Positions 12,801 through 22,884 of a stretch of 64,000 nt of DNA are shown in pieces. Origin of the DNA: Brachypodium distachyon (lineage: Eukaryota; Streptophyta; Magnoliopsida; Poales; Poaceae); the NCBI RefSeq assembly GCF_000005505.3, contig NC_016132.3, positions 1,116,001 to 1,180,000 of the forward strand, read 5' to 3'. Below the pieces are notes generated by a model. It searched no databases, had not been told where the DNA came from, and saw only the letters and a program-made list of their open reading frames with translations. Position 1 is the first letter of the stretch. The number at the start of each line of letters is the position of its first letter. Position numbers and translations under genes: made by a program.

Positions 12801-14170
12801 TGTCCCAGCGAGATGATGCTGGTCTTGAGCCGGGGAATGTAGTACACGTCCCCTAGAGCCCTATGCTCGCCATTGGCCATGGCAAACATGACCGTGCCGC
12901 GCCCAAGGATGCCGACGACGGAGTTGTCCCCGAACTTGACGGAGCCGATGATGCCCTCGTCCAAATCAGCGAACATCTTGCGGTCGCCGGTCATGTGATT
13001 TGAGGCGCCCGTGTCAAGGTACCACGGCACCTCGACCGGCTCCCACTCCGGACCTAACCGGACCTTGGCGCGTTCCTCGTTGAGGTAGACCTCGCCGTGG
13101 ATCATCTCCGGCTCCTCCATCACTGAAGAGACCTGCGCCATGAGCAGGGCCGGCGCGTCGTCGTCAGCCTGCACGAGGTGCGCCTCCTCGCGTTTCTTCT
13201 TGCGGCACTCGCGCGCCCAGTGCCCCATCTTGCCGCAGTAGCGGCACTGGTCGTTGTGCGTCGCACCGGAGGTGGCGGATCCACTGCCATGCTCCTCCTT
13301 GGCATCCTTGCCGCGCGTGGCGTCCGCCGTTCGCCCACGGGGCTTCTTCTGCCGGCGATTTCCGGAGGAATTGCTCCCCCCCGACCCATCGTGGTCACGT
13401 TGCCGCATGCGCGCCGTCCACTGCTCCTCGGTGAGGAGCAGCTTGCCGCCGCTGGAGTTGTCGCCGTCTTCATCGTCGTGCTCCTCAACGACTTTCAGCC
13501 GCCCCATCAGCTCGTCTAGCGACATGGTGGAGAGGTCGACGCAGCTCTCGATCGACCATGCCAGCTGCTTGTACTTCTTGGGGACGACACGGAGGAACTT
13601 GAGAAGAACCTTCTTTTCCGCAACCTCCTCGCCCACAGTCGCCATCTCGTTGACGAGGCTCTGGAGGCGCATGCCGAAGTCGTCGACCCCTTCCCCCGGC
13701 TTGAACCGGACGTCGTCGTACTACTGCCGAAGCGTTTGTGCCCGCGATTCACGAGCACGTTCTGCTCCCATGCGCAGGGTGCGGATCGCATCCCACGCAT
13801 CCTTCGCCGTCTTCTTGCTGGCAAGCATGCCATGCATCTCCGGCGGCACCGAACGCAGAAGCGCCTCCATCGCATAGCGATCGTCGGTGTAGTCTGTCGT
13901 ACCGGTGTCCACCGCCGTCCACAGGAACCGAGCCTGCAGGAGTACCTTCGTGAGCAGTGACCAATTGTTATAGTTAGTCTTCGTGAGCATCGGGAAAGTC
14001 GCCGATCCCAAGCCGGCGTCGCGCGCCGGGCGCGCGGCCACCAGCTGGCTGTTGTTGTTGCCGCTCCTTGCCGTCAGCTCCGCGATCCGCTTCTCCTGCT
14101 CCTCAGCCATCTCGTCAGGCGTCTTGGAGCCGCCGGCAGCATCGCTTGTCTTCGGCATGAACTTGGGCAT
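9884..14170 (-). pseudogene. gag-pol of copia element D with two in-frame stops
   Basis: One continuous frame of about 1428 codons from ATG at 14170 to the stop at 9884. It is broken only by TAG at 13721-13723 (in gag) and TAG at 11759-11761 (integrase-RT linker). Gag begins MPKFMPKTSD. A CCHC knuckle (CRYCGKMGHWAREC) lies near 13200-13245, protease WYLDTGASNHMTG near 12985-13030, and the integrase zinc finger and catalytic core (LCTDNGGEF, NGVVERRNQ) between about 12640 and 12100. RT with YVDD is near 10840 and RNase H (DSDMAGD) near 10330. Apart from the two stops the domains look complete. The stops could be mutations, or less likely readthrough points; two at non-canonical places favour mutation. 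The pol product would make cDNA and integrate it. Confidence 0.9.
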
Positions 14171-14205
14171 ACAACTTTGGGGCCTACGGTGGCTCTGATA
14201 CCACT

Positions 14206-14535
14206 TGTCAGCTCCGACTACTCACTCGAGGAAGAAGAACACACGCGAGTACTGGACACAGAGATTTTTGTGCAGCAAACTCCCTGCTGCTTTTCGGTTC
14301 TCTTCCTTTTATTCCAGCGATAACAGAAAACGAGATAAACTCGCAACAACCACGACGTGATCCCTGCCATCCCAAGGATCGGGTAGTTGGGCATCTCAAC
14401 GGCCTAATGCCAGAACCTAAACGCACGGCACACACATCAGACGTGGGCTCGTGCCTAACTGAATATTGAAACAGTAAACGGCAAAGTAAACAGCTAGGCT
14501 AGTGCTACTGCTACTGCGACTAAGTTTATTTAACA
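14206..14535 (-). repeat. LTR of element D (5' LTR in element orientation)
   Basis: 330 bp, adjoining the primer site at 14191-14203. It lies 283 bp upstream of the gene 2 start codon. Confidence 0.94.
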
Positions 14536-15847
14536 AAGGTAAGAAAGACACACCACTGTGTAAGTAACTGTTAAGGTAATCCAAAGGTAAGAAATAAAGA
14601 CACACCACTGTGCCTGCCGTGTAGCAAGAACCCCCACCAACCCTGGTTAAGGGTAACCCACCTGTAGCCCGTTGTATACTCTCCAACGAGTACAAGTAGT
14701 CTTTCTCCACCGGTACCCCTCCCAATAATCCTATTATTGCCAGGAAAAAGAAAACATTCTCGGAGAGCTCCCTTCTCACATGGGTCAACGGGATACTCGC
14801 CCGACATCGATCCAGACCATGGGCAGCACGAACAAGGTAAGTACATGTCGTCTCGATCCTTGCATAGTTTCTCTGATTCCCCGTCTAGTTTGCCATTCTC
14901 CGTGGAGTACTGTAGTGTATATAGAAAGGGGATTCGTAGGTACCTCGATCTGTCAGATCCGTAGTTTCCCCTTTAGTTTATTGGCTAAGCAATCGAGATT
15001 TAGCGCGCGTAGAGTGTACTTTCTGTAGAAAATTGCTCCCGTATCGTAGATTCGTATGTCAGATCCGGTAGAAAATTGTTCTCGTATCGTATATTCGTAC
15101 GTATCTCCATCAGATCTGGCATAACTGTAGTTTGTTCTCCAAGAGCTGTCGAGATTTAGACGGGGTGCTGTTGTAGTGTAGCGCGTGCGCGTGGGCATGG
15201 CGAATTGCGCCGGAATTGCCCTAGCTAGGAGGGTGGGCGTGTCCGTGGGAAGCGCCGGATTTGTCTGTAGAAGAAGGCGCCGGCGGCGGAGGAGGAGAAG
15301 GGCGGAGCTAGGTCGCCGCCAGGCCGGTCTGCGGCCCGGGGAGATTTTAGGGTTTGGAGACTCTGGGCCGAAAAATTATAACCTTTACGATGCCTGCAGT
15401 GGCCGTCAATCGATTTTCCCGTGCTTGCTGTTTGTCGTGTGCGTGAGTTTGAGAGCTGTAGAAGAAGAGGCCGGACGAGGTCGCTAGCTAGGTCGCCGCT
15501 GGGCCGGGTCTGCCAGGGAGATTTTAATTAGGGTTTGGACTTTGGGCCGAAAAATTATAACTTTGTCTTGGTCGAACTATCTTCCGTTTTGTTTTCTGTG
15601 ACAGAAGGCTGAGGCTACGCGTGCTGTGGAGAATTCTGCTGTGGAGGAGGAGGAGGAGGACTACTCTTGCCCGGATCCCGGCTGCTTGTTCGAGGGCGAC
15701 GCAAGGGTGGTGGTCGAGCACTTGGCCGACGCCCACGCGCACCCCATCTACGACGTCAAGTACGGCGAGCCCTGGAACTTCACCCTGCAGCTCTCGTGGC
15801 CATTGGACGTCATCTTCGGGGTCGGGGAGGACGACCGAAGCACCTTC

Positions 15848-16273
15848 TGTAAGCATAAGGTCAAATTCGAATAGGTTTATTTCTGGTTCATACCTAGTTC
15901 TAGTCGGTTTAGGAGTTGTACAGGGGAATCAACGAGTTGGTCTCCTAGTCGTATTCAGTTAGGCTGTTAGATGTTGAGTCGGACTGGCCTCTGGCCGTGT
16001 ATAAGTACGGGCATACGGTGCCTTGTTATCCTAATCCCAGAAAATAAGAAAAATAAAGCAGGCTCGACACGGGCCTGTAGCCATACCAAAATCAATATTC
16101 TCCTGTGTGTGCGTGACGCGAGTAGTACTGGTACTAGCTTGCTAATCGATTTGCTTGCTGGGCAGTTTTGTACGTGTGCGTCTCGCCAGAGTTCATCGGC
16201 TGGCCGGAAAGTACTCGACGTGTGCGTTGCTTGTTGTTACTGTGTGACAGAGATTTTGGGCTGATTTCCAACA
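15848..16273 (+). repeat. 5' LTR of element A
   Basis: 426 bp, paired with 20825-21250; one mismatch by eye. Confidence 0.96.
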
Positions 16274-16328
16274 TTTGGTATCAGAGCCAAGGTTAATCCG
16301 GCAAAACGGTCCCTAGTACACGGGAGCT

Positions 16329-17369
16329 ATGCCGACGGATGCGGGGACGTCGGGAGCCGCGGCTGGAAGGAACTCAGCACCGGCGACGTTTCCAAGGCTC
16401 GATCGCAGCGACTACAGCATGTGGGCAATGAAGATGGAGGTGGCTATGGAATCTCAAGAGATCTGGGACGCAGTCGACCCTGGTGGCAACACGTACGCCA
16501 AAGGAGCGGCGAACTATCGCATTGATCGCCTGGCGTTGGCGGCCATCCATGCGGCTGTGCCGAACGATGTGCTACAACACCTGAAGGGAAAGAAATCTGC
16601 GAAGGATGCATGGGATACGATCAAGACCCTACATCAAGGACACGAGCGTGTCCGGGAGGCAAACCTTCAAACCTTGCTGAAGAATTATGAGAGTTTGAAG
16701 ATGGGAGAAGACGAGGCGGTCGACGCGTTCGCAGCGCGTGTAAGGACGCTCGTTAACGGGATCCGCGACCTAGGCGAGACACTCTCCGAGATCTCCGTGG
16801 TTAGGCGGTTCCTACGCGCGGCATCACCAAAGTATATCCAGATCGTAACCTCAATCGAGCAGTGTGTCGATCTGAAGACCCTCACGGTGGAGGACTTGGT
16901 GGGGCGCTACAAGGCGCACGATGAACGACTCCGGATGGTGTTTGGAGACGGCAAAGATGACGAGCATCTGATGATGACCCGTGCGCAGTGGTTTGCTATG
17001 GCCGCAAGGAAAACTGGCGATTCGTCATCGTCCAGTGGAAGAAGAGATCAAGCTAAAGGAGGAGGTCGAGCACAAGCAAAGAAAGCTCCTCAAGGTACCG
17101 AGGAGAAAGGTGCGGCCCCCAAGAAAAAGTTTGATCGCAAGAAGGTTAGGTGCCACAACTGTGGAATATACGGGCACTTCAAGTCAGAGTGCCGAAAGCC
17201 ACAGAAAGAGAAAGCATATATGGCCAGGGAAGAAGATGATGATCCGGCGCTGCTGATGGTAGAGATGTGCGAGCTGATGGAAGAAGGTCAAGAGGAAGTC
17301 ATCGAGGAGAAGTCTGAGTCCGTAACCTTGTTGAAAAGAAAGTCTACCTACATGATAAAGCAAGAGTGA
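16329..17369 (+). CDS. Gag of copia element A (frame-shifted end)
   Basis: 346 codons starting MPTDAGTSG, 41 bp after the primer site. The front part is an alpha-helical retrotransposon Gag of the copia type (DRSDYSMWAMKM, then EANLQTLLKNYESLKM). A CCHC zinc knuckle CHNCGIYGHFKSEC sits at residues 275-288. It assembles the RNA-binding particle shell. Compared with element B, one C is missing at 17326-17327 (CC instead of CCC), which shifts the frame and ends this product at 17369 rather than joining it to pol. Confidence 0.9.
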   Translation: MPTDAGTSGAAAGRNSAPATFPRLDRSDYSMWAMKMEVAMESQEIWDAVDPGGNTYAKGAANYRIDRLALAAIHAAVPNDVLQHLKGKKSAKDAWDTIKTLHQGHERVREANLQTLLKNYESLKMGEDEAVDAFAARVRTLVNGIRDLGETLSEISVVRRFLRAASPKYIQIVTSIEQCVDLKTLTVEDLVGRYKAHDERLRMVFGDGKDDEHLMMTRAQWFAMAARKTGDSSSSSGRRDQAKGGGRAQAKKAPQGTEEKGAAPKKKFDRKKVRCHNCGIYGHFKSECRKPQKEKAYMAREEDDDPALLMVEMCELMEEGQEEVIEEKSESVTLLKRKSTYMIKQE

Positions 17370-20300
17370 AGGCGGGCAATGTGTGGTACCTTGACACGGG
17401 CGCTAGCAATCACATGACTGGCGACAAAACCCAATTCGCAGAGCTTAACCTAGCCGTGGGTGGCTCGGTGCGTTTTGGAGATGGTTCCACAGTGGCGATA
17501 CAAGGGCGAGGCACAGTTCTTTTCGAGACAAGATTTGGCGATCACAAGGTACTAACCGACGTATATTATATCCCCAAGCTGAAAAGCAATATAATCAGTC
17601 TTGGTCAACTCGAGGAAAGGGGATGTAAAATCGTGTTAGAGGATGGGTACCTGTGGGGCTACGACCGACAACGCAAGCTACTGATGAAGGTCAAGAGGGC
17701 AAAGAATCGCTTGTATATTCTTGACCTAGACAGAACAGAGCCGATCTGTTTGCTAGCTGGTCTTGATGATCCAGCATGGAGGTGGCACGCTCGCTATGGG
17801 CACTTGAATTTTCACTCGCTTCGACAACTCGGCCAGAAGGACATGGTGGTTGGGATGCCGACGGTGGATCATGTTGAACAAGTGTGCGATGGATGCCTAG
17901 TAGGGAAGCAACGGCGAGCGCCGTTTCCCAGAGAAGCAAAGTACCGGGCAGAGAAGGTACTAGATTTGTTTCACGGTGATCTGTGTGGCCCAGTTTCACC
18001 TGCAACCCCAGCCGGCAATCGCTATTTTCTACTTGTGGTAGATGACTACAGTCGGTACATGTGGGTTGTGCTGCTTAAAACGAAAGCTCAAGCGTTTCAA
18101 GCATTCAAGACGATCAAGATTGCTGTTGAAGTAGAAGCAGAGGCAAAGTTGAAGGCTTTCCGGACTGACCGAGGAGGAGAATTCATCTCACATGAGTTTG
18201 CTGCATATTGTGAGGAACATGGCATCAAGCGTTTTCTGACAGCCCCATACACACCGCAGCAAAACGGTGTTGTTGAAAGAAGGAACCAAACCGTGGTAGC
18301 AATGGCTCGAAGCATGATGAAGAGCAAAGGCTTGCCGGGGAGGTTTTGGGGAGAAGCGGTGACTACAGCGGTATACTTGCTAAACCGTGCACCGACAAAA
18401 AGTGTCATTGGCATGACACCCTATGAAGCTTGGTGTGGAAGAAAACCTTCGGTCGATCACCTTCGTACTTTTGGGTGCATGGCACATGTGAAGAATGTTT
18501 CTGGACATGTGGGAAAGCTGGAAGATCGGAGTAAGCCGATGATCTTGATGGGTTATGAAGCAGGCTTGAAGGGACACTCGAAGGCTTATCGTGTGTACGA
18601 TCCACGAACAAGAAAAGTTCACGTGGCACGCGACGTCGTCTTTGAAGAAGAGAGGGCATGGGATTGGTCCTCAAACAAAGAAGAGAATCAACAAAATTCG
18701 GATGATATGTTTGTTGTATCTTACCCTGTCCCTGAGCATGCAGGTCATAACCGTGGAGAAGGCCACGACCATGACGCAGGTGGCGAAGATCCACCAGGAA
18801 CGCCACCGGGCCACGGCGCTACACCGGTGTTCAGCTTCAGTAGAGCACCGGCCTCATCCTCTGCCACGGCAGGATCCGCGGCAGGAACAGCGGCAGGAAT
18901 CCCTCCCGCGGCAGGATCCGCGGCAGAAAATTCTGCCACGGCAGAAATCGCGGCAGGAAGATCTGCGTCTGCCACGACGCGAGAAACGGCAGAAAATCCC
19001 TCTGCCGCGGCAGGAGCGAGTGAAGGGGAGGATGCAGCAGCCGGCGGAGACGCTGAAACTTCTACCGCGGCAGCAACCTCTCAAAGGGCATCGACGATGG
19101 TACGATCGCCGGTGCAGACTCGGTCACGGACTCGACGACCTACGCCCGAACGACTTAGACCTCTATCGGAGTTGTACCCTTCTCCAAAGAAGATGATCCG
19201 CAAGACGAAGACGGTCAAGATGAAGCGCACAACGAAGGAAAGGTGCTTGTTAAGTACCGAAGAACCAACCTCGTTTGAAGAAGCTAGCGAGAAAGAAAGT
19301 TGGCGCATGGCAATGGAGGAGGAGATGGGATCAATCCAAGATAACAAGACATGGAGCTTGGTTGATCTCCCTGCAGGGCATAAACCCATAGGCCTCAAGT
19401 GGGTATTCAAAGTGAAGAAAGACTCCAATGGCAATGTGGTAAAGCACAAAGCACGCTTGGTAGCAAAGGGCTATGTGCAGCAACAAGGCGTTGATTTTGA
19501 GGAAGTGTTCGCTCCAGTCGCAAGGATGGAATCGGTACGGTTGTTGATTGCTTTGGCCGCTCAAGAATCCTGGAAGCTACATCATATGGATGTGAAATCA
19601 GCATTCTTGAACGGTGACCTACAAGAAGAAGTATATGTACAACAACCTCCAGGTTTCGTCGAAGGGGGGGCGGAACATAAGGTGTTGCGACTGCACAAGG
19701 CATTGTATGGGCTACGGCAAGCACCGAGGGCATGGAACACCAAGCTGGATGCTACACTGGTGTCCCTCGGATTTGAGAAGAGTCCATTGGAGCATGCTAT
19801 GTACAAACGAGGTGAAGGGAAGGAACGGCTCCTAGTTGGAGTATATGTTGATGATCTGTTGATCACGGGTGCAGATGAGAGGGAGATTGCAAGATTTAAG
19901 AAGCAGATGCTAGATCTTTTCAAGATGAGTGACCTTGGTTTGTTGAGCTACTACCTCGGGATAGAAGTATGTCAGCGAGGAGACTCAATAACTTTGTGTC
20001 AAGAAGCTTATGCGAGGAAAATCCTTGAGAAGTGCGGCATGGAAGACTGCAATGCTACCTCAGCACCGATGGAAGCAAGGCATAAATTGAGCAAACACAG
20101 CGAAGCAGATCCTGTTGAAAGTACCGAATATAGAAGTATTGTGGGAAGTCTGAGATACTTGGTGAATACAAGGCCAGATTTGGCATACTCGGTTGGGATC
20201 GTTAGTCGATTCATGGAGAACCCCACAACGGAACACTTTGCAGCGGTGAAGATGATTTTGCGGTACATCAAAGGAACCCTGAATTATGGGTGTGTTTACT

Positions 20301-20797
20301 CAAAGAAGAAAGAGGAGAAGACACAACTAGTCGGGTACAGTGACAGTGATATGGCCGGCGACGTTGATGACCGTAAAAGTACTTCGGGCATGGCGTTTTT
20401 CCTAGGTGGAAATATTGTGAGCTGGATGTCACAGAAGCAGAAGGTTGTGGCTCTATCCTCGTGTGAAGCTGAATACATTGCAGCAGCTACCGCAGCATGC
20501 CAGGGAGTGTGGCTAGAGCGATTGCTTGCTGATCTACTAAACCGAGAACCAGAAAAGTTTGAGTTGAAGATCGACAACAAGTCCACTATATCTCTGTGTA
20601 AGAATCCGGTGTTTCATGATAGAAGTAAACATATCGACACCCGGTTTCATTACATACGAGGATGCGTGGAAGAAGGCAAGCTTGATGTTGATTATATCAG
20701 TACAGATGAACAACTGGCCGACATATTGACGAAGTCCCTCGGAAGACTGAAGTTTCAGGAGATGAGGAAGAAGATCGACGTCGACGTTATCAAGTAG
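17366..20797 (+). CDS. Pol of copia element A (protease, integrase, RT, RNase H)
   Basis: 1143 codons, open throughout. In order: aspartic protease WYLDTGASNHMTG near the start; integrase zinc-binding region (WHARYGHLNF...CDGCLVGK) and core with FRTDRGGEF and NGVVERRNQ; a low-complexity alanine-rich linker (18840-19080) carrying repeated GC palindromes; RT with the YVDD box at about 19846-19857; RNase H with DSDMAGD near 20340; and a C-terminal ADILTKSLGRLKFQEM. In element B the same sequence continues from gag, so the separate start here is a product of the one-base deletion at 17326. Without that join, expression of pol from this copy is doubtful. Confidence 0.9.
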   Translation: MKAGNVWYLDTGASNHMTGDKTQFAELNLAVGGSVRFGDGSTVAIQGRGTVLFETRFGDHKVLTDVYYIPKLKSNIISLGQLEERGCKIVLEDGYLWGYDRQRKLLMKVKRAKNRLYILDLDRTEPICLLAGLDDPAWRWHARYGHLNFHSLRQLGQKDMVVGMPTVDHVEQVCDGCLVGKQRRAPFPREAKYRAEKVLDLFHGDLCGPVSPATPAGNRYFLLVVDDYSRYMWVVLLKTKAQAFQAFKTIKIAVEVEAEAKLKAFRTDRGGEFISHEFAAYCEEHGIKRFLTAPYTPQQNGVVERRNQTVVAMARSMMKSKGLPGRFWGEAVTTAVYLLNRAPTKSVIGMTPYEAWCGRKPSVDHLRTFGCMAHVKNVSGHVGKLEDRSKPMILMGYEAGLKGHSKAYRVYDPRTRKVHVARDVVFEEERAWDWSSNKEENQQNSDDMFVVSYPVPEHAGHNRGEGHDHDAGGEDPPGTPPGHGATPVFSFSRAPASSSATAGSAAGTAAGIPPAAGSAAENSATAEIAAGRSASATTRETAENPSAAAGASEGEDAAAGGDAETSTAAATSQRASTMVRSPVQTRSRTRRPTPERLRPLSELYPSPKKMIRKTKTVKMKRTTKERCLLSTEEPTSFEEASEKESWRMAMEEEMGSIQDNKTWSLVDLPAGHKPIGLKWVFKVKKDSNGNVVKHKARLVAKGYVQQQGVDFEEVFAPVARMESVRLLIALAAQESWKLHHMDVKSAFLNGDLQEEVYVQQPPGFVEGGAEHKVLRLHKALYGLRQAPRAWNTKLDATLVSLGFEKSPLEHAMYKRGEGKERLLVGVYVDDLLITGADEREIARFKKQMLDLFKMSDLGLLSYYLGIEVCQRGDSITLCQEAYARKILEKCGMEDCNATSAPMEARHKLSKHSEADPVESTEYRSIVGSLRYLVNTRPDLAYSVGIVSRFMENPTTEHFAAVKMILRYIKGTLNYGCVYSKKKEEKTQLVGYSDSDMAGDVDDRKSTSGMAFFLGGNIVSWMSQKQKVVALSSCEAEYIAAATAACQGVWLERLLADLLNREPEKFELKIDNKSTISLCKNPVFHDRSKHIDTRFHYIRGCVEEGKLDVDYISTDEQLADILTKSLGRLKFQEMRKKIDVDVIK

Positions 20798-20824
20798 AAG
20801 TTCGTTTTGATCTTAGGGGGAGAA

Positions 20825-21250
20825 TGTAAGCATAAGGTCAAATTCGAATAGGTTTATTTCTGGTTCATACCTAGTTCTAGTCGGTTTAGGAGTTGTACAG
20901 GGGAATCAACGAGTTGGTCTCCTAGTCGTATTCAGTTAGGCTGTTAGATGTTGAGTCGGACTGGCCTCTGGCCGTGTATAAGTACGGGCATACGGTGCCT
21001 TGTTATCCTAATCCCAGAAAATAAGAAAAATAAAGCAGGCTCGACACGGGCCTGTAGCCATACCAAAATCAATATTCTCCTGTGTGTGCGTGACGCGAGT
21101 AGTACTGGTACTAGCTTGCTAATCGATTTGCTTGCTGGGCAGTTTTGTACGTGTGCGTCTCGCCAGAGTTCATCGGCTGGCCGGAAAGTACTCGACGTGT
21201 GCGTTGCTTGTTGTTACTGCGTGACAGAGATTTTGGGCTGATTTCCAACA
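20825..21250 (+). repeat. 3' LTR of element A
   Basis: 426 bp. It is preceded by the purine tract at 20813-20824 and followed by the target duplication. Confidence 0.96.
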
Positions 21251-21591
21251 CCTTCTTTGTCCTGCTGCAGGAGGCCGCGCCCAGCGCGGCCAGGAGCGTC
21301 TCGCTGCACGTCTGCGTCAGGGACCCGCAGCCGCAGCAGTACCGGTGCAAGATGACGCTGGAGGACGACAACAACAACAACAAGGTCACTACTGAGCCCG
21401 CGGTCTGCGACAGGGTGCTGCAGCTGGAGGTGCCTCAGGAGATAATGCTGTCTGGCGCCGAAACGCTGTCTGTCAGCGTCCAGATCGAGCAGCTTCTGTA
21501 TGCTGCTGACAATGCAGGCGGCTCGGTGCGCAGGCCCAAGAGGACGAGGAGGCTGCCCGCCAGGCTTGCAAGCGGAGACTGGGTTTACTGA

Positions 21592-22079
21592 GACCCTTGT
21601 TGTTGTATTGCTGGCTTCTTGTAATAATTTAATTGTCTTCCGACTTCTATGAACCGAGAACTAGCTGTGAGGGTGGATGGGAGGGATCAGCTTACCGAAA
21701 TAAGATACTCCATTGTTGTTGATCTTGTGATGAATTTGTAGTGAGATCTTGGATCTTACAAATGCATGCAGGGATGAAGAATAAGTAAGTCGACTAATCC
21801 GATGTGTTTTGTGTGGGCCGTGGAGTGCATCCTGGCAGCCTAACAGCCGTGCTCATTCAGGCGTGCGGCTGCACTAAGATGTACTAGTGATAATATTGGA
21901 TGGAAAGAGTACCTACTACTATATGAGTAAGAATTAGCTAGTTGCATTGGCATTAGTCTCACCAATATATCGGTTTGCAGATCTCAGATAGTGCACCGGT
22001 TGTAGGAGATGCTGTGATATACTTGGCTAGGAGGAATCAGTTGTTCCATGCTGGCAATCCTCCTTGCTAGGGCATAGGA
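21592..22079. other. 3' flank of gene 2
   Basis: It shares TTGTAATAATTTAATTGTCTTCCGACTTC with gene 3's flank (there split by a solo LTR) and the GATCTTGGATCTTACAAATGCATGCAGGG block with genes 3 and 4. No gene seen. Confidence 0.6.
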
Positions 22080-22440
22080 GTAGGTCCATGTTGGAGGTTT
22101 AGTCCCTTATTTAGTTGAGAAAGTCGTTAACACATGAAACTGATTTTATGTATCTTTGAGCAACTTTCGGGCATTTTCACTAGAGTGAGATTTCTGCTTC
22201 GCTAAGGCCGACGAAGAGGAAGGCCAGTGTAAGAAATTGTTTGGATGAGAATCTGGCTTCTCTTCCTTTTCGGTATTTGGGTATCCCAATTCACTTTCGA
22301 ACTCTTTTCAGCAAAGAGTGGAAGGCGGTAGAAAATTGTTTCAAAAGGAACCTGGGACGCTGGGAATGCAAGCTGCTCTCATACGAGGATTGACTTGTCT
22401 TGATTAATTCAGTTCTTACTAGCCTGCCATTTTGAAACGA
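22080..22440 (+). mobile_element. LINE remnant (plus strand), RT region
   Basis: It matches 29650-30010 and 39640-39950 along TTGAGAAAG(T/C)CGTTAA, TGATTTTATGTATCTTTGAGCA and TTTGGGTATCCCAATTCACTTTCGAAC. Translated with gaps it reads like the segment after the YADD box of a plant non-LTR reverse transcriptase (..ILCIFEQLSG.., ..RYLGIPIHFR..). It is short and frame-broken. Confidence 0.65.
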
Positions 22441-22884
22441 TTTTTCCTTGATATATAAGTGAATTTTTGACAGTTTTGGCTTATGACAGTCTGCCAGCTC
22501 TATGCCTTGCCTTGCTTAGGTTGATCATTATCAATTCAGCAATTTGACGGTTGATTGTACCTGATCCTGCCGGTTAGAAAACAGTTGTTAAGGGACGCGA
22601 CATTTTTCTCGGCTCTGGTAGATACCAGACCTCAAACTTTCAATTTCAATAAAAGTTCACAATGGCATCAATTTCATATCAATTGACTATTATTGTTTTG
22701 AGTATTCCATTAACATATCATTCTTCCATTGATATATCATTGAAATTTCGTTCATATATATAAGAGGTTTCATTGGAATATATTCTTCATTGATATGTCC
22801 TGGAAATTCTAATATCAATGATATTTTTAAAATATCATTACTACTTTATTAGTAGATTAATAGATATGAGAGTGCACCGCCGGA
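22441..22884. other. Unit flank, AT-rich
   Basis: It repeats the GGTTGATTGTACCTGATCCTGCCGGTTAGAAAACA block and the following CAATTTCAATAAAA AT-rich stretch found at 8480-8780 and 43650-43920. No gene. Confidence 0.55.

Larger units (their letters stand above)
9539..14535 (-). mobile_element. Ty1-copia LTR retrotransposon D (full length)
   Basis: 4997 bp with 330-bp LTRs (TGTCAGCTCC...TTCAACA). The target duplication AAGGT is at 9534-9538 and 14536-14540. The primer site TGGTATCAGAGCC is on the minus strand at 14191-14203 and a GGGGGAGAAT polypurine tract lies at 9869-9878. The LTRs differ at 4 of 330 sites by eye. The empty site is seen upstream of gene 3 (about 27130-27145) and gene 4 (about 37197-37212), both reading GTTAACCCCAAGGTAAGAAAG. 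Confidence 0.96.
15848..21250 (+). mobile_element. Ty1-copia LTR retrotransposon A (full length, young)
   Basis: 5403 bp inserted in exon 2 of gene 2, same orientation as the gene. The target duplication CCTTC is at 15843-15847 and 21251-21255. LTRs are 426 bp (TGTAAGCATAAG...TTTCCAACA) and differ at one site by eye (16243 T, C in the other). The primer site TGGTATCAGAGCC is at 16276-16288 and the polypurine tract TAGGGGGAGAA precedes the 3' LTR. The 5' LTR has a TATAAG box at about 16000 and AATAAA at about 16052. It is nearly identical to element B. Confidence 0.97.
14819..21591 (+). pseudogene. SINA/SIAH-like gene 2, RING-less, split by copia element A
   Basis: Exon 1 is 14819-14836 (MGSTNK, start context CCAGACCATGG) with donor GTAAGT at 14837. 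Exon 2 starts at 15605 after TTCTGTGACAG. Exon 2 gives K-A-E-A, an acidic run, the half zinc finger CPDPGC...HLADAH and the start of the SINA domain up to 15847, where element A enters. It resumes in the same frame at 21256 (after the duplicated CCTTC) and ends at TGA 21589-21591 with the basic tail RPKRTRRLPARL and SGDWVY. As it stands the frame runs into the LTR and stops at TAG 15872-15874. No other disabling change was seen, so the gene was probably open before the insertion. Element D also separates it from its upstream block. The family role (ubiquitin-ligase substrate-binding module) is known; loss of RING is as in genes 1 and 3-5. Confidence 0.87.

Noticed and set aside
18591..19196. 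201-codon frame rich in LPRQDPRQ
   Set aside because: Out-of-frame reading of the alanine-rich palindrome linker of element A; the same shadow occurs in B.
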